From contig CAZXWI010000090.1 of assembly GCA_964644555.1 (NCBI GenBank), forward strand, positions 1-6,307: a DNA stretch of 6,307 nt. The letters run 5' to 3'. The notes under the pieces were generated by a model. That model was not told the origin of the DNA and did not search any database. It worked only from the letters and a program-made list of their open reading frames with translations. The number at the start of each line of letters is the position of its first letter. The stretch's first letter is position 1. Both the position numbers and the translations under genes were made by a program. The stretch is from RUG14186 sp964644555. Its GTDB lineage: Bacteria; Bacillota; Clostridia; Eubacteriales; Anaerofustaceae. This document shows positions 6,261 through 6,307 of this stretch, piece after piece.

Positions 6261-6289
6261 TTGACATATTAAATAAAATAAAGTATAAT
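6261..6289 (+). promoter_or_regulatory. Consensus sigma-A promoter for a gene beyond the right edge
   Basis: TTGACA (6261-6266) and TATAAT (6284-6289) are both perfect and 17 bp apart. Transcription should begin near 6296. It lies 27 bases after the htrA stop codon and drives something outside the window; only about 12 bases of that transcript are visible. Confidence 0.88.
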
Positions 6290-6307
6290 TTTTACAATTA
6301 ATAGATG

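Noticed and set aside
6305..6307. Terminal ATG as the start of the next gene
   Set aside because: It is only about 9 bases after the predicted transcription start and has no ribosome binding site.

Overview
The window suggests a low-GC, Gram-positive genome of the Clostridia type. Reasons: AT-rich intergenic DNA, strong GGAG-type ribosome binding sites, near-perfect sigma-A promoters, a ZTP riboswitch ahead of a purine gene, a clostridial-style SNF2 helicase, and a membrane-anchored HtrA protease. This is inference from gene and signal style; no marker gene fixes the genus.

Layout. Bases 77-926 form a complete single-gene unit: a consensus promoter, a ZTP (pfl) riboswitch, purC, and a terminator. 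Bases 970-3503 hold a SNF2-family helicase gene with its own probable extended -10 promoter and a terminator that works in both directions. That gene contains a perfect, in-frame 216-bp tandem duplication adding 72 residues between its two helicase lobes. Bases 3504-3781 hold no gene I can support. On the minus strand, 3782-4762 encodes a sugar-transfer-associated ATP-grasp protein, probably involved in cell-surface polymers. Divergent from it, 4981-6234 encodes an HtrA/DegP-type serine protease with one membrane anchor and one PDZ domain. A second consensus promoter at 6261-6289 drives a gene beyond the right edge.

The most interesting signal is in the 218-bp divergent region between the ATP-grasp gene and htrA. 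It carries two copies of TTCTAAG-N5-ATTAAGGAA, identical at all 16 defined positions, one on each strand and each facing its own gene. Each is a direct repeat with an 11-bp period, and the TAAG-type hexamers end exactly 10 bp before a good -10 box (TAGAAT for htrA, TATTAT for the ATP-grasp gene). This is how OmpR/PhoB-family response regulators bind, and it closely resembles the streptococcal CiaR box (TTTAAG-N5-TTTAAG), which also controls htrA. The simplest reading is one envelope-stress two-component system switching on both a quality-control protease and a surface-polymer enzyme. The regulator is not in the window.

The remaining genes (purC and the helicase) appear independent of this pair and of each other: each has its own promoter and terminator.
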